Position numbers and translations under genes: made by a program. A stretch of DNA of 64,000 bases from Rusavskia elegans (Eukaryota; Ascomycota; Lecanoromycetes; Teloschistales; Teloschistaceae), in assembly GCA_011316305.1 (NCBI GenBank), contig SAUG01000078.1, positions 62,001-126,000 on the forward strand, given 5' to 3'. The notes below the pieces were generated by a model, which was not told the DNA's origin, searched no databases, and saw only the letters and a program-made list of their open reading frames with translations. Positions 33,599 through 45,138 of the stretch are shown piece by piece. Numbering within the stretch: the first letter of the stretch is position 1; each line of letters begins with the position of its first letter.

Positions 33599-36270
33599 CT
33601 ACGCGCGCAAAAAGATCTTGTGCACCATCACCGTGTGATTCTTGAAGGCTATAACGCTGGATAGGACTAGTCCCGCCGTCTTGCATGTCGGATATGGACA
33701 TGGGACCTCATCGCCTGGGTCGAACCTCTTTAAGTGCTTCTCAACCTTTTTCATCATCTGGTGGGGTTTGGCGAAATTCGTAGATCCGATGATGGTATGG
33801 TAGGCTTTCGTTCCCCAGGCAAAACGGGCATTGGGTAGGTCGGCAGATTATAGGGATTTCATCTTTCGCATCCCTGTAGGAGTCGTTCACCGCCCCATCA
33901 GACTCCTCCTGCTTGATGGTGCCTTTGGGCCGACCGCGGCGTTGGGCTTCCCGCCGATAGCATAACGCTGTTCGAACCTCGATAGCCTCGATTCTCCGCC
34001 GGAATCGTTGTTGATCTGTTAAACCCTCTCCAGGGCTGCAGACTAATCGCACGACCTCAGCTCGCTCGGGGATTATTATAGGTGAACGGCTTTGCATGCG
34101 GTGTATCTCGAGCAGATACGTAAGAAACCTTTTCTGCGGAAAACTGAGCATCAAATATTATGCTATCAGCCTTCCGGAAGTGTCGCTTTCGGGCCTGTAC
34201 GATTATATATACTCGCAGTCTCTTTTTCGTAGTATTCAAGCGGGCTTCTGCTCTTTTCTTCTTCTTAAATAAGCTCGTTCCTTGAGCATCCTTGACAGCT
34301 CTATATCCGACTCTGCGAATTCGTTCAGTAAGAGCTTTATTTCGCTGGCCGAGCTTGATTACTTTGGGATAGAAGGCCAGTTTCGCCTTCTGCTCCGATA
34401 ACAACTCTGTCGGTGCGCTCGTACCGGCTGTTAGTGGCAAGCCTGGCTATCTTTTGGACCACCTCGTTGGATGGGCGTCCTAGATAGCAGGCCTTGGTAT
34501 CGAACCGGACCTCCTGGTCCAGGTAATAACCGACGGCGCCCTTTTGATGATCGAAAGTCTGATCCCGGACGGAGGCGGGAGCCTTATCTGGTGCAATTAC
34601 ATTACATCAGCGTTGGGAGCAATCATCCGAGTTCGAGGGGCGGCCTGGGATCAGAAGAGGCATACATACTATTGATGACATTCAAGAGACCACGTCGAAG
34701 GCCGTACTGGGTAAAAGACTGCTGGAAGCCCGCCTTCTCCCCGAGTCGCTTCAGGTAGCTGATCCACGTTCCCGCACGCAGGGGTTCCTTCGGTGATATG
34801 CCTGTCTCAGCTACGCTACGTAGCTTCTTACGGAAGACTGGAAGATTCAAAGTATCGCGCTTCTATTTCAATGTCAAGCTTTTCTTGCCCGGCGGCATCT
34901 TTACCCAGAACATGTTCTCCACAGTTTTGGCTGACTTGGCCTCGAAGGCATTATCGTACAGCGCAAGAGATATCAAGTGATCGAGGAGGGAAAACAACGG
35001 ATCATCGTCTTCCCCTTTAATAACTATAGTCATTCTATATGGTAGAGATTAGTTCAGAATCTCTGTCCGCCGCATGGTAAGAGGGAGAGGATGGGGGGGT
35101 GGTAGAAAGATAGCGTGCGAGCATTGCTTACATCCGCGGATTATTATCCTCTCCTTTGGTGTGAAGAAGCGTGGCTTTTATAAAGACAAGTTTTGGTTTT
35201 CCGGGGATTCTGCTGGCAACGATAATGATAGTGAAATATCGATACAGAAAAGACCGAGTCTCTTCAGGTCCTGTATTATAATCGTTATTGGTATCACTAT
35301 CCTATCATCAGCGTAGATTGAGCTGGACTCGCTGTCGCTGTCGCTCTCATTACCAATGCCATTACCATTGTCACTATCGTCAACAAATATTTTGCTGGGA
35401 TCGCTGTCAGCTTCGCAACCAGAATTTATAGCTATTACTACATCGCGGCCACGCTCAGTCTTTATGTGATGTCCGCCGTCAACTTTGTTATCGTACGAAT
35501 CCTTTCTTCTATTTCTGGCACTGGCAAGGGCCTTAGAGTCCAGGGGCTCGTCGGGATCGTTGGAATCGTCGAACTTGACTCGGGTGTTAAATAAGGAGTA
35601 CGGTCGGCAGCCAAAAAACACCGCCAGTATCCCGGTAGCAACCTGGACTCGCTGCCGCTTATCCGTATACGTCGTATCATCCAGTACCCAGTGTATATAG
35701 ATGAGGAGGAGGTAGAGGTCGTTAAGGCTAATTACCGGATTTTTCTTAGGGAGTGTGCGGAGGCTATACTGCTTGATAAGCAAGTTGATATACTACACAC
35801 AGCCGGGACGTCAGCGTAAGGCTTTCTAATATATAGGGATCGGCATCCTACATTCCTGATATCTCTCCTCTCCTGCTGGTCGAAGTCTCGATCCGCCTTG
35901 TCGAGCAGGTACATTTTCAGAACCCTCCAATAATTGTTAGGGCTTGATGCCGTATCTACTCTTTTGTAGCGATCCAGCGTCCACTTCCAGAACACCTTAA
36001 AGTCTGGCACTTGAGCTTCCTTGAGGAACAGGCGGGGATCATATTCGAGCCCGCGGCAGTGTCTAGATCAAGATTTATATATATTAATAACAGTAACAGG
36101 CCACATCCAAGATATTCTTATACCTCCTATTTCTTTAGTACCGAATTCAGGCTCTTCGTCGTGTTCGCGGCAGAGTTCGGGCGAGTCTTACCTTAGGCCG
36201 CGAGCTCTTCACGCTGCTGACGGTAGAAGCTCGGCGGTAGCCTGCCCGTTTTGCGCCGGGTTGGTTCCAT
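33599..36270 (-). pseudogene. Broken DUF3435 tyrosine-recombinase-like gene with C2H2 finger
   Basis: Pieces of one gene lie in order on the minus strand. A start (MEPTRRKTGRLPPSFYRQQR) is followed by an in-frame stop and KTRPNSAANTTKSLNSVLK. Then come LLIYIHWVLDDT and ILAVFFGCRPYSLFNTRVKF, an acidic Asp/Ser-rich linker, the FTQYGLRRGLLNVIN box, SVRDQTFDHQKGAVGYYLDQ, NKALTERIRRVGYRAVKDAQ, PTQCPFCLG and a final C2H2 finger (CPYPTCKTAG to FKNHTVMVH). The YxLRR box and the later H..YY box fit the HxxR and H...Y parts of tyrosine recombinases, the superfamily that includes Starship captains. Frameshifts are seen near 34440 and about 34090-34115, plus several stop codons, so it is not functional. 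Its 3' end faces the NLR. Family assignment is from memory of DUF3435/FluG-domain annotations. Confidence 0.78.
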
Positions 36271-36857
36271 ACTGTCAAGGTAGATAGCAGATAACGGATA
36301 TAATAAATGGGACAAGAGGTTTACCGGCCGAGATAACTATAGTAGGTGATTACAACCTCGTAATAGAGGGAGAAAAAAGAGCGAGGTGGGCAAACGATAC
36401 AGGTATGTCCAGCCTCACCTGCGCAGTATCAGTGTAGAGGAGTATAGAAGTAGAAGGAGGGCACCGGGCCTTATTAATAATGGCTGCCTCGCAGAGGCTT
36501 GCTTGCAGGGAGGAAAAGAAGAACGATAAGTAGGTTGGAGACACTGTACTAAGCAATGACAACATCATCGATTCATCGATTGCATGTAATCCAACTCCAA
36601 TGTATATCAGAAGGGGCCACTCGACATTACAGTTTCAACATCATGTACTTGTAGGTATGAAGACGAGAAAACTGATTACCAAGATATTCTATGAGGCTTG
36701 GTTGGCCTTCTCAAAAGTTCCAGATTGAGTAGAGGCAAATTACGGTCTAGCTCCCGTTTGAGAGAGAAAGATTTGCTGTAGTAATGACAGTTTGAATCGG
36801 GCAGAAAATTGATAGAGTCGGAAGAGTACGACAGGCACACGCTGGAACGACAAAAAT
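36271..36857. other. Gap between recombinase relic and EME1, nothing seen
   Basis: This stretch of about 590 bp holds the upstream side of the relic and the 3' flank of EME1. No domain-bearing frame and no clear repeat were found. Confidence 0.45.
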
Positions 36858-38781
36858 TCAAATGTCGGTCGACGAAGAGTCGGTCTCTGTGAACACCTTG
36901 TGAAGCCTTCGACTGATGGCCGGACCAATGTTCCTCTCGCCCAACGATCCATCTTTGTTTGCAGATTTCTGAGACACGTCAGCTTCTCTACCACCAAATT
37001 TTGAGGATGATTCATTCCGACCTTAAGATGCTCGAGAGCCGTTGGGCCCTTCTCCTCTAATCCATCAAGTAGACGCACGACGTTAGGATACCTGGCAGCA
37101 ATGCCATAGGCAATCGGCCCAGTTAGTCTTACATTTGCCAAAAGCATGTTGATATAAGTATCCTCAGCATCTCTCCCGCACTTCACCTGTCCCGAGTCCA
37201 TACAGAAGGTTGATTCACGTGCCATCTGTTCATGCCTGCACCTTATAAGCTCCTAACAAGCTAGCCAAGTCTGGGGTCGTACCTGTATGGAATCTGTGAG
37301 ATCTGTTCCGTGAAGTGAGCCACCCACTCTGCTGTCTCTACTGTAGCCGCCGCATGATGAACCAAGCAGCGGTTCATGACTTGCAGACGCACTAGGGAAT
37401 CTTCGATCACATCTTCATCAACGACCTCCACCCTTGGCTTTCTACGCTTTGGCGCAGGATCTGGGCCAATAATGGGATCTAGAGCATTTAAGTCCGGTTG
37501 GCCAAGTACGGCCGCTTGGTAGACTCTATTTTTCGCATTCCGGTTCTTTCGCATCCAAGCGTCAAGACCTTCAATCAAATAAATCAGTCTGCAATCTTTG
37601 AAGACGCTTCTGATCTGGGAAACATGCTCGTCCAGATGGTGACCAACGTTGTTTGCATCGGATGTCGTCAATTGTACAAATTCGTTAGCGGACAACAGAC
37701 ACATAACATGCTTTTCAGGATCAATCTCCTTGACCCGCAATTTTTCACGAGCTCCTGTTTCAGCATTGAAGCGCGAGTCGACCTTTCGACGCCATTTGAT
37801 CAAGTTGGGGACAGGACTCTGGTATGACGCAATCTCGACCCCAATTTTTTTGAGGCACTCCCTAATCTGAGTGTCGACGGTAGAGTCACCAATAGACATT
37901 GGCAGATCGACGATCATCTCAGGAGTAGAAAGCTTCTTGTCAAGCTTGAGCTTATTTGCCTCTGCTCGATCTTTCTCTTTCTGTTTTTCGCGAGCCTGTT
38001 CTTCCTTCAGCAACCGTTTCCGCTCCTTCAGTTCTTCTTGCTCTTGAAGTTTGATGGATTTCGCTGCCGCTTTTGCTTTCTCTTTCTCTTTGGCTAGGGC
38101 GGCTTTCTCTTCGTCGGTAAGTTTCGGCTTTTTGGATTTTGCGACTTTCGGTAGATCTGCAATAATTGATCCCTCGTCCGAGGAGTCGGCCTTTTCGCCT
38201 CCTGGTTGATGCAATAGAGGTTTATTTGAAACCTTGAAGCTGCCCTGAATCCTCCGTTTCGACTTTGGTTCTTCCAATGCCGGTTTTTCGCTGGCCGACC
38301 TGAGGTTCACTACCTGGCTCACCCTCTTCTGTACTTTTGACGGCGGAGCCGATGCCTTGCGCAGCCACTCTTCGTCTGGAAGACTGACATCTGAATCTGA
38401 AAGGTTAGAGCCTGGTCGTTGATCGCTATATAGCCTTGTGGGTGGTTTGAGCTTCTGCTTCGGCGAGGAAGTCCAGACGATCGGATCGTCGTCATCGATC
38501 GCGAGGAAGTAGTCGCTCCCTTTGACCGGTGGGAGGATTGAATCCAGATTAGCAGACTGAGTGGTAGTCCTTACTGCGAGCTTCTCTGCGTTGTTACTGG
38601 GAGGTGGGCTGAGCTTGCGCTTCTTCCGGGGCCCCCTTTCGTGATCAAGGAATTGTTCTGGTAACAGCCCGTAGTTGTCGTTGGGCTCATCTTTTCTTGG
38701 GCACCTGGACCCTCCGGCTTTCGATTTGGTCTTCTCATCGTCTGTACTGATACAGAGATCGATCAATTCCCCATTCAGCAT
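36858..38781 (-). CDS. EME1: Structure-specific endonuclease subunit (MUS81 partner)
   Basis: Three exons (37283-38781, 37022-37235, 36858-36968; introns 47 and 53 nt) give 607 residues. The N-terminal 290 residues are disordered, with Lys/Glu-rich helices (EEKAALAKEKEKAKAAAK). The ERCC4-type domain starts near VDLPMSIGDSTVDTQIRECL and includes CRLIYLIEGLDAWMRKNRN. After the first intron comes the Eme1 signature HEQMARESTFCMDSGQVKCG, and the C-terminal helix-hairpin-helix region ends KSANKDGSLGERNIGPAISR, RLHKVFTETD. By family it is the non-catalytic partner of MUS81 in cutting branched DNA and resolving recombination intermediates. It appears intact although a transposon lies 121 bp upstream of its start codon. 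Confidence 0.92.
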
Positions 38782-38902
38782 GTCGAGTCAAGATCCAGCC
38801 GAATTGGCCAAACCAATGGCTGATATGCAGCGGGGAAACGCGAGCGGCAAGCGCCCACGCGTCAAGTCGCCAAAATACGAGCTCGAAGTACCATCTCTAT
38901 TA

Positions 38903-39001
38903 CCCCAGATTCGATAATTAGTGATAAAAACGTGATTTTCCCCGTACCACCTACTAAAATTTTGGCGTAATTTAATAAGACCTCTACTACCTATATTTTA
39001 A
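38903..39001 (+). repeat. Left terminal inverted repeat, 99 bp
   Basis: It matches the reverse complement of 43225-43323 at 96 of 99 positions by my reading. The three differences (G/A, T/C, G/A) are all transitions, as RIP would produce. Confidence 0.92.
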
Positions 39002-39059
39002 TCTCTACTACTATATTAATATCGATTAGATACGCCTAAAGCGGTAATTCTAAAGCTGC

Positions 39060-40210
39060 TATTTATTTATTATCCTATAATTTATAGTAGAGCTAATAAA
39101 GTAGGATTCGGATTAGGATTTACTACTACCGGTAGCTACTATATATATAACTACGCTTTATCTTTCTTTCGTCTATTATTAACTCGATTATACTATATAG
39201 TAAAAGTAGGAAAGCGACTATTACTAGTATAGTAAATCTATATTATATAACTTTTTATTAATAGCGCTCGCCTAGATAAGATTACTATAATAAAAGACTA
39301 TAGTATCGCGATCGTCTATTGTATTAAATTTAACTTTATTATATTCGGCAGTTATTAGGCCTTCTAAAAAAAAAGGCGAGGTTACTATATAAAGTTTATA
39401 AATACTATAAAAAAAAAGTTAAAAAAATATCTAAAATAAAACCCGGATCTATATTTAAATAAAATATAGAAATTCCTTTTTAACTAGTATAATATAGTAA
39501 TTAGTACTAACCGGATCTATAAAATATTAAAAAAGATAAAAATTAATAGGAAGTCTTTATAGTAAAGAGCTAAAAAATAATTAAAATCCTTTTATAATTA
39601 TTATATTTTTAAGATTAGTCGCTATAGCTATAAGTAGTTTATATACTTCGACGAAAGCGTAGGTAATAAGTATACAACTTATTATAAACGAGAATAGTCT
39701 AAATTTAGTATTAAACTAATATTCCGGATCTTTTTTTATTATTTATAGCGCTATAGTATTCTTTCCGCCTATTATTTAAATAGCCTCCTTATATATACGA
39801 TCTATAAAGGTTCGATTAAAAGCTACTATTTTAAATAATTTCTAGAATAATAGGTCTTTTTATTATATAATTTCTATCCGGGTCCGAAATCTATAATTAT
39901 TTTAGATAATTGCTTAATATATAAAAATAGAAGGATTAAAAAACTCTATAGTCGTTTTAAAATAAAAATCTAATATTTTCTATTCTATTCGTCTAACTAT
40001 AATCCGATTAAAGAGTTTTTTTTAGTTTTAAAAGTCTAAATAAAGAAGTATTATAGATCTTTAGAAATAATATTATTTCGTAAATTTATAGAGGCGGGTA
40101 TCGAATTTTATAATAATATTTCTAAGGTTCGAAGCTACTTCGTCTACTCCGGATATTTAAAACTAGTCGATAACGAGGTAGTAGATTAGAATTATCTAGA
40201 TAATTCGGAT
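39060..40210 (+). pseudogene. Relic of IS630/Tc1/mariner DDE transposase
   Basis: Reading through many stop codons, the plus strand shows the mariner order: a first catalytic Asp in YFDES near 39650, then PGPKSIIILDNCLIYKN with the second Asp at 39905-39907, then NYNPIKEF near 39995-40015. The third acidic position lies 35 codons after the second Asp, the D34E spacing of this superfamily, but reads AAA (Lys) in place of Glu. Many in-frame TAG codons sit where Gln (CAG) would be expected. Both are C-to-T or G-to-A changes. Start and end are approximate. Confidence 0.8.
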
Positions 40211-40999
40211 ATTAACTGGAGCGATTAGATATAAAATAATAATAAAAAAAAGGAAAGAAATAAAGATTTAGATTAAAGATATTAATACTAAGACTACTAA
40301 ACTTTCTAGACGTAATATTATAATCTTTAAAATAATTTACTATTACTTTAAATATCGCTCGATTTCTATAATTTTTAAACCGATTAATTACGCTTTATTT
40401 AATTTAAAATTTATTCTATAATATAGTTAGCTTAATTAGAACAATTAATTTATTATTTAGGATATAAAATCTTACCTACTTTAATAGTTTAAAGCTCTAT
40501 AGCAATCCTGTTCCGAGCTAATATAGCCGGACGCCGGTTTAGTATTCCTAATTAACTATAGCTCCGCGAAAGATATTATAATAGACGCCGGATACTAATA
40601 TAGAATCTTAAATAGAATCTAACTATTAAAAGCGCTATATTATATCTAGGCTTCTTTAATAGCTATATATTATTTTAATTGAATTTAAATATAGTATAAT
40701 ATTTTAGAACTTATTATATACTATCTATAGAATTAAAAATCAGTAGAATCGAACGAAATTTAAATATATAGTAAATTAATAAAAGAATTAAAATATTATA
40801 TCCGGCGGGCTTAGTAGTCGAACTTTATATTTTAAAGATCCCTTCCTCTAATCTTTAACGAGATCCTAATTTTTAATAACTTCTACTAAATTAAATATTT
40901 TATAATTTTAATAAAACTATTCGGAATTAATAAAATTATATTTAAAAAATCTATATCTAAAGATTCAGATTTAAAAATATCTAGTATATTAAAATAATA

Positions 41000-43120
41000 T
41001 ATAGAGAGTTATAGACCTATAAATAATATTCGCCTCGATTATAGAAAATATCCTACTATTAAAAATCGTTAGAGAAACCTTTTATATTAAAGATTATAGA
41101 ATATTTAATTTAGCTCCGTATATATAGTACTAGTAATATTATTAACTATTTTATATTTAATTAATCTATAAATTACCGTTAATTATATATATAGTAGGAT
41201 TATAAAAATTCCGGTAATATACCTATTATATATTTTTATAATTATTTTCTAATATTTCTAACGTTTTACGTTTATATATAAGCTTTAGTAGAATATACTA
41301 TAGTATTAATAAGCGTATTAAATTAATTACTCTATAGAAATTACTTTTCCTAGTCTTTAATTTTATTACGGAAACGATTATTAAAATCTTTTTCTATTTC
41401 TATTTCCTTTTAATCCTTCTAACCGAGCTTATATATCTATTTAAAACTAAAGCCTATAGTATTATATTTCTTAAATATTACTTTAAAATTCTTACGTTCG
41501 GTAGAATTATTTTTAATCTACTATATAAAATACTCGGCGCGTAAATATTTTTAATCGCTAGAAATTTAAATAGAGCTACTAAATACCGGGGAATTCTTTT
41601 TTTTAAATTTTTTAATTATTTTTTCGGTAGTAGAAAGCTAAGAAACAGGCCTTATATACGGTAGAAGACTAAATTCTAGGTCACTATTTCTTTAACGGTA
41701 TCTAAAAAACTAAGAAATCTTTTTAATATCTTTAAACTATTACGCGAAACTCTATTATAGGAAAGAAATAGTAGTTTAATAAATAATTATAGCAGGCGTT
41801 TATTAAATAGAAATATCGTTTACCTTTTTCTTTTTTTTTAAATTCTTTACTATCTAAATACCTCTTATATAAAAGGTAATAAATTAGTTTCTAACCTTTT
41901 CCGGTAGATATATTATATTAATATCCGCGTATTTTACTTTCCTTTAAATAGCTAGGCTTATTATTTTATTCTAGGCGGTAATCTAGTATAGAATAAAGAG
42001 ATAATAGGTTTTTTTACCGACCGGCTACTAGTAACTATATTTATTTTTATCTAGATATCTAACTCTATTATATCGGTTAATTTAAATAAGATTATATCTA
42101 AATTATCTATAGGTTTTCTTTATTTTATAGTAATAGGCGGCTTCTAACTTCTATTTTTTAGTTATTATTTTCTTTTTCTTCTTTTTAGTAGTTTCCGAAA
42201 ATAATAAAGAATCGGAATCCGTATAGAAAATATTAATACTAGAGTTAATTAATATAAGATTTTTAGAATTATTTATATTTATATCGAGAGACGTTTTATA
42301 TTTCTTATTTTTATTTTTACTCGAAGAATTTTTCCTAGCTTTACTAGTTAAGATAGGCTCGTATTTCTACTAGATATAAACGCTAATATTCTTTTTTTTC
42401 TTACTATTAATCTAGTATTAAATAATTCTATCGACCTTTAATTATTAACTTAAATCTTCGTACTAATAATAGGTATTCTATACTTTAGCTATTAAGAATT
42501 ATATAAGCGCGAAGGATTTTATAAAGAAAAAACCCTCTATAATCTAATACTTCTAGTTAATCTTTTTAATAACCTTACTAGTAAAAGTATCGAAGTTAAA
42601 AAACTTAGATATATCGGAGCTTTTAAAAATAGTATTAGCTAGAATATTATCTTTCTAGTAGATATACTAGTTTATAGTATAGACTGCCGATAGAAATAAC
42701 TAAATTTTATTATTTTAACCGCTTCCGGCCTATATTTTATTACTAGTAAGGTTTTTTAAAGCGTTAGTATAAATATATATAAAATTCGATAGCTATTAAA
42801 TCTTTTCCGTAGGCTTTTTTTTAATAAACTCCTTTTTAGCGGCAGTAATAATCCCCGCGATCTCTTTTTTAAAAACTACTTTAATAGTAGTATTCTTTTT
42901 AATAGTAGTCTTTTTAGCGGCCTTTTTTTTAGTAGTTTACTATTTAGTAGTTTTAATAGCAGCTTTTTTTTTAGTATTTTTTTTTTTAATTATTTTTTTT
43001 TTTAGTATATCTACCTGCCGCTTTAATAGCTTTAGAAGTACTTTTATAATAGAAATAGAATTAGAAAAATATTTTTAAAGAATTTCGGCGGTTTCGACGG
43101 TAGTATTATTATCTAAATTT
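41000..43120 (-). pseudogene. Relic of a second, Lys-rich gene inside the transposon
   Basis: On the minus strand, from about 43120 down, long stretches read as a Lys/Ala/Thr-rich protein once stops are ignored (for example TTKKKAAKKTTIKKNTTIK). A more mixed region follows (DSDSLLFSETTKKKKK). Lysine codons can be enriched by RIP-driven AT bias, so the composition is not proof. No domain is recognised. It may be a captured host gene or an accessory gene of the element. The limits given are rough. Confidence 0.35.
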
Positions 43121-43224
43121 TAGATAGCGCGCGAGAAAACTATATTTAGTATAAAAAGGAAATATAAATAGCTTTAATTTAATCCGATTAGGCAGGTTAA
43201 ATAACCTTAAGGGTAGCAGTAAAG

Positions 43225-43323
43225 TTAAAATATAGGTAGTAGAGGTTTTATTAAATTACGCCAAAATTTTAGTAGGTGGTGCGGGGAAAATCACGTTTTT
43301 ATTACTAATTATCGAATCTGGGG
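43225..43323 (-). repeat. Right terminal inverted repeat, 99 bp
   Basis: This is the inverse partner of 38903-39001. The TA at 43324-43325 follows at once. Confidence 0.92.
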
Positions 43324-43813
43324 TATATGACAACCATGAACTGTCAAGTTGAGATCCGTCGAATAATCTAACTATGATGTCGCTTAGCATCTAAGATATT
43401 TTCGCGTTGAACGCACATCTAAACCTGCTGAACGGTGATATGCTTGCACGACGACCCGTCCATTCAACCCGGAAAGCAGAAACTCAATCTACTTTTCGCT
43501 CGTGTTGTCGAGTGGTAGACTGGCTTAGCATATTTGACACACATATAAACAGCGTACCCTAGGAAAGACTGTCACATTGTGTTTACATATCAAAGTCGGA
43601 CTACTGTACCCTAGGTAGTACCCAGAGCGCCCGAGAGTCGGAGCACATGTGAGGGGTAAAAGTAAAACTCGTTTTCTGGTGTACATTTTCGCTCTAGGTT
43701 CGCCAAATACACATAGCAAAGGTTGGTCTTCTCAAGTACATTTCGCATCATTCTTTCCCCTGAAAGACAGGATGGTCAAAGCTCTGGATAACAGTCTGGT
43801 CAATCTGGAAGTC
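43324..43813. promoter_or_regulatory. Upstream region of the LEA-like gene
   Basis: Base composition returns to normal directly at the transposon end. Two copies of GTACCCTAGG lie at 43554-43563 and 43606-43615. No gene was seen. Confidence 0.4.
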
Positions 43814-44754
43814 ATGCCTGGAAACAAGCAGGATGGAACAGGAGAGGGGACCCAGCAAGGCAATCAAGGGTAAACGTGCTTTCCTATTGCACTAAAGATA
43901 TTCATCATTCGCGTCTCGCCATTTTCTATGTCATGTGCGAACTAACCACTCTCCTTTTACCAGCGATGCTGGTCAGAATACACCCAGCGGTGACCCAGGA
44001 AGAGGTGTCAGTGGAGGTGCTCAAGATGTCGCTGGAGGTGTCGCTTCTACTGCAGGTGGTGCGCTGAAGGGTGTCGTTGACACAGCTGGGAACACTGTAG
44101 GTAACAAGACTTTTACCAAGCCATCGCAATGGCTCCCTTGACATGTTGGTGGCAATGAATTGAAACCGTGGCGCCCAGGTAGGTGCACTTGGTGGGGGAC
44201 TAGCCAATACCGCAGGCAGCATGTACAGCGGTGCGACTGCGGGAGTACAAGATGAGCATTCTACTTCCGACGGTAGAAATGACCCGAATCTAGGACGACG
44301 ATGTTGCTGACAGCACTTTGTAGAGAATTCCAAGGACACTTCCTCCGATCATACAGACGATGCCGGCAACTCTGTAGGTGAAACCACCCAGAAGACGAAG
44401 GACACGCTACAGACTGCTGCCGACGGTGCAACAACCGAAGGGAAAGATGCACCGTCTGCGACCGAGGCTGCCAAGGATACTGGAAGCAAAGCTTTAGAAG
44501 CAGCGGGCGAGTATGATACAGCGAAAAGGAAGGGGGCAGCCGAGGTTGGACAAACAGCATCGGATGCCGTGGGTGAAGCTGCCGGTGAGAATGCTGGAAG
44601 GAACGCTCGATCAGTCGTCGACACAGCAGAGGATCTAGATGAGACGAGGCAAGAAGTGACGGCTGAAGTAGGTCAACAGGCTTTCGCAGCCGCAAGCAAT
44701 GCTGGGTCAAAGGCGTCGGGTATGGCATCGGCGAACTCTAAGGACGAGCCTTGA
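43814..44754 (+). CDS. LEA-like Ala/Gly-rich hydrophilic protein
   Basis: Four exons (43814-43869, 43964-44100, 44183-44272, 44324-44754; introns 94, 82 and 51 nt) give 237 residues. It begins MPGNKQDGTGEGTQQGNQ and is made of Ala, Gly, Thr, Lys, Asp and Glu with loose 11-residue-like repeats (GGVASTAGGALKGVVDTAGN, EAAKDTGSKALEAAGEYDTA, VGQTASDAVGEAAGENAGRN). There are few hydrophobic or aromatic residues and no transmembrane segment. This composition is that of group-3 late-embryogenesis-abundant-type proteins, which protect against drying and other stress; the role here is inferred from composition only. The start is the ATG closest to the conserved-looking repeats; an upstream in-frame ATG exists. 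Confidence 0.7.
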
Positions 44755-45138
44755 AATCCGGCATGAATTTGCAGAAGTATTATGCTGTAGTGTAGGGTCA
44801 TCGACATTGAGGTATCGCTGCGATTTTGTTCCGTAAGGATGGTGTTCTCTGTGATCGCTCCTTCCAGCTATATCGGTTCATTGGTATTAGGCGTTGTTCT
44901 CTTCTGAAGTGAGGTTTTCCTTGCATCCACTTCGGCTCACACACATCTGTCCGTTCCGTCGTTCACACACAGCCATCCACTGCGTTGAGTACGAAGCTTG
45001 TCTCAGTTCCACGTTCGTTGGTAAGCGCTTTCCTTGCACCCTCATTATTTGTAGGCCCGCTCTGATCTTGCGTCTTTCTTCAGCTGCCTTCGATCCTACC
45101 ACCTGGCCAGCCCTTTCCACCACCTAGCAACTATCCAC
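44755..45138. other. Intergenic, no gene seen
   Basis: This is 3' flank of the LEA-like gene and a pyrimidine-rich leader before the next frame (CTTTCCACCACCTAGC). No domain was seen. Confidence 0.45.

Larger units (their letters stand above)
38903..43323 (+). mobile_element. RIP-degraded Tc1/mariner-superfamily transposon, 4,421 bp
   Basis: The element starts CCCCAGATTCGATAATTAGT and ends with the inverse. It has 99-bp terminal inverted repeats and is flanked by a TA on each side (38901-38902 and 43324-43325), the target duplication of Tc1/mariner elements. The interior is extremely AT-rich, with almost no CpA or TpG while CpG remains, which is the pattern left by RIP. The left part carries a DDE transposase relic on plus and the right part a second relic on minus. 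At 4.4 kb it is long for this superfamily, where about 1.3-2 kb is common. No long frame survives, so it cannot make its own transposase. Confidence 0.9.

Noticed and set aside
39360..43020. CRISPR-like or satellite array in the AT-rich block
   Set aside because: The A and T runs are irregular and no unit of fixed length repeats; this is low complexity caused by RIP.
38941..43260. Centromere-like or mitochondrial DNA insertion to explain the AT-rich block
   Set aside because: The terminal inverted repeats, TA flanks and readable mariner transposase relic explain it as a RIP-mutated transposon.
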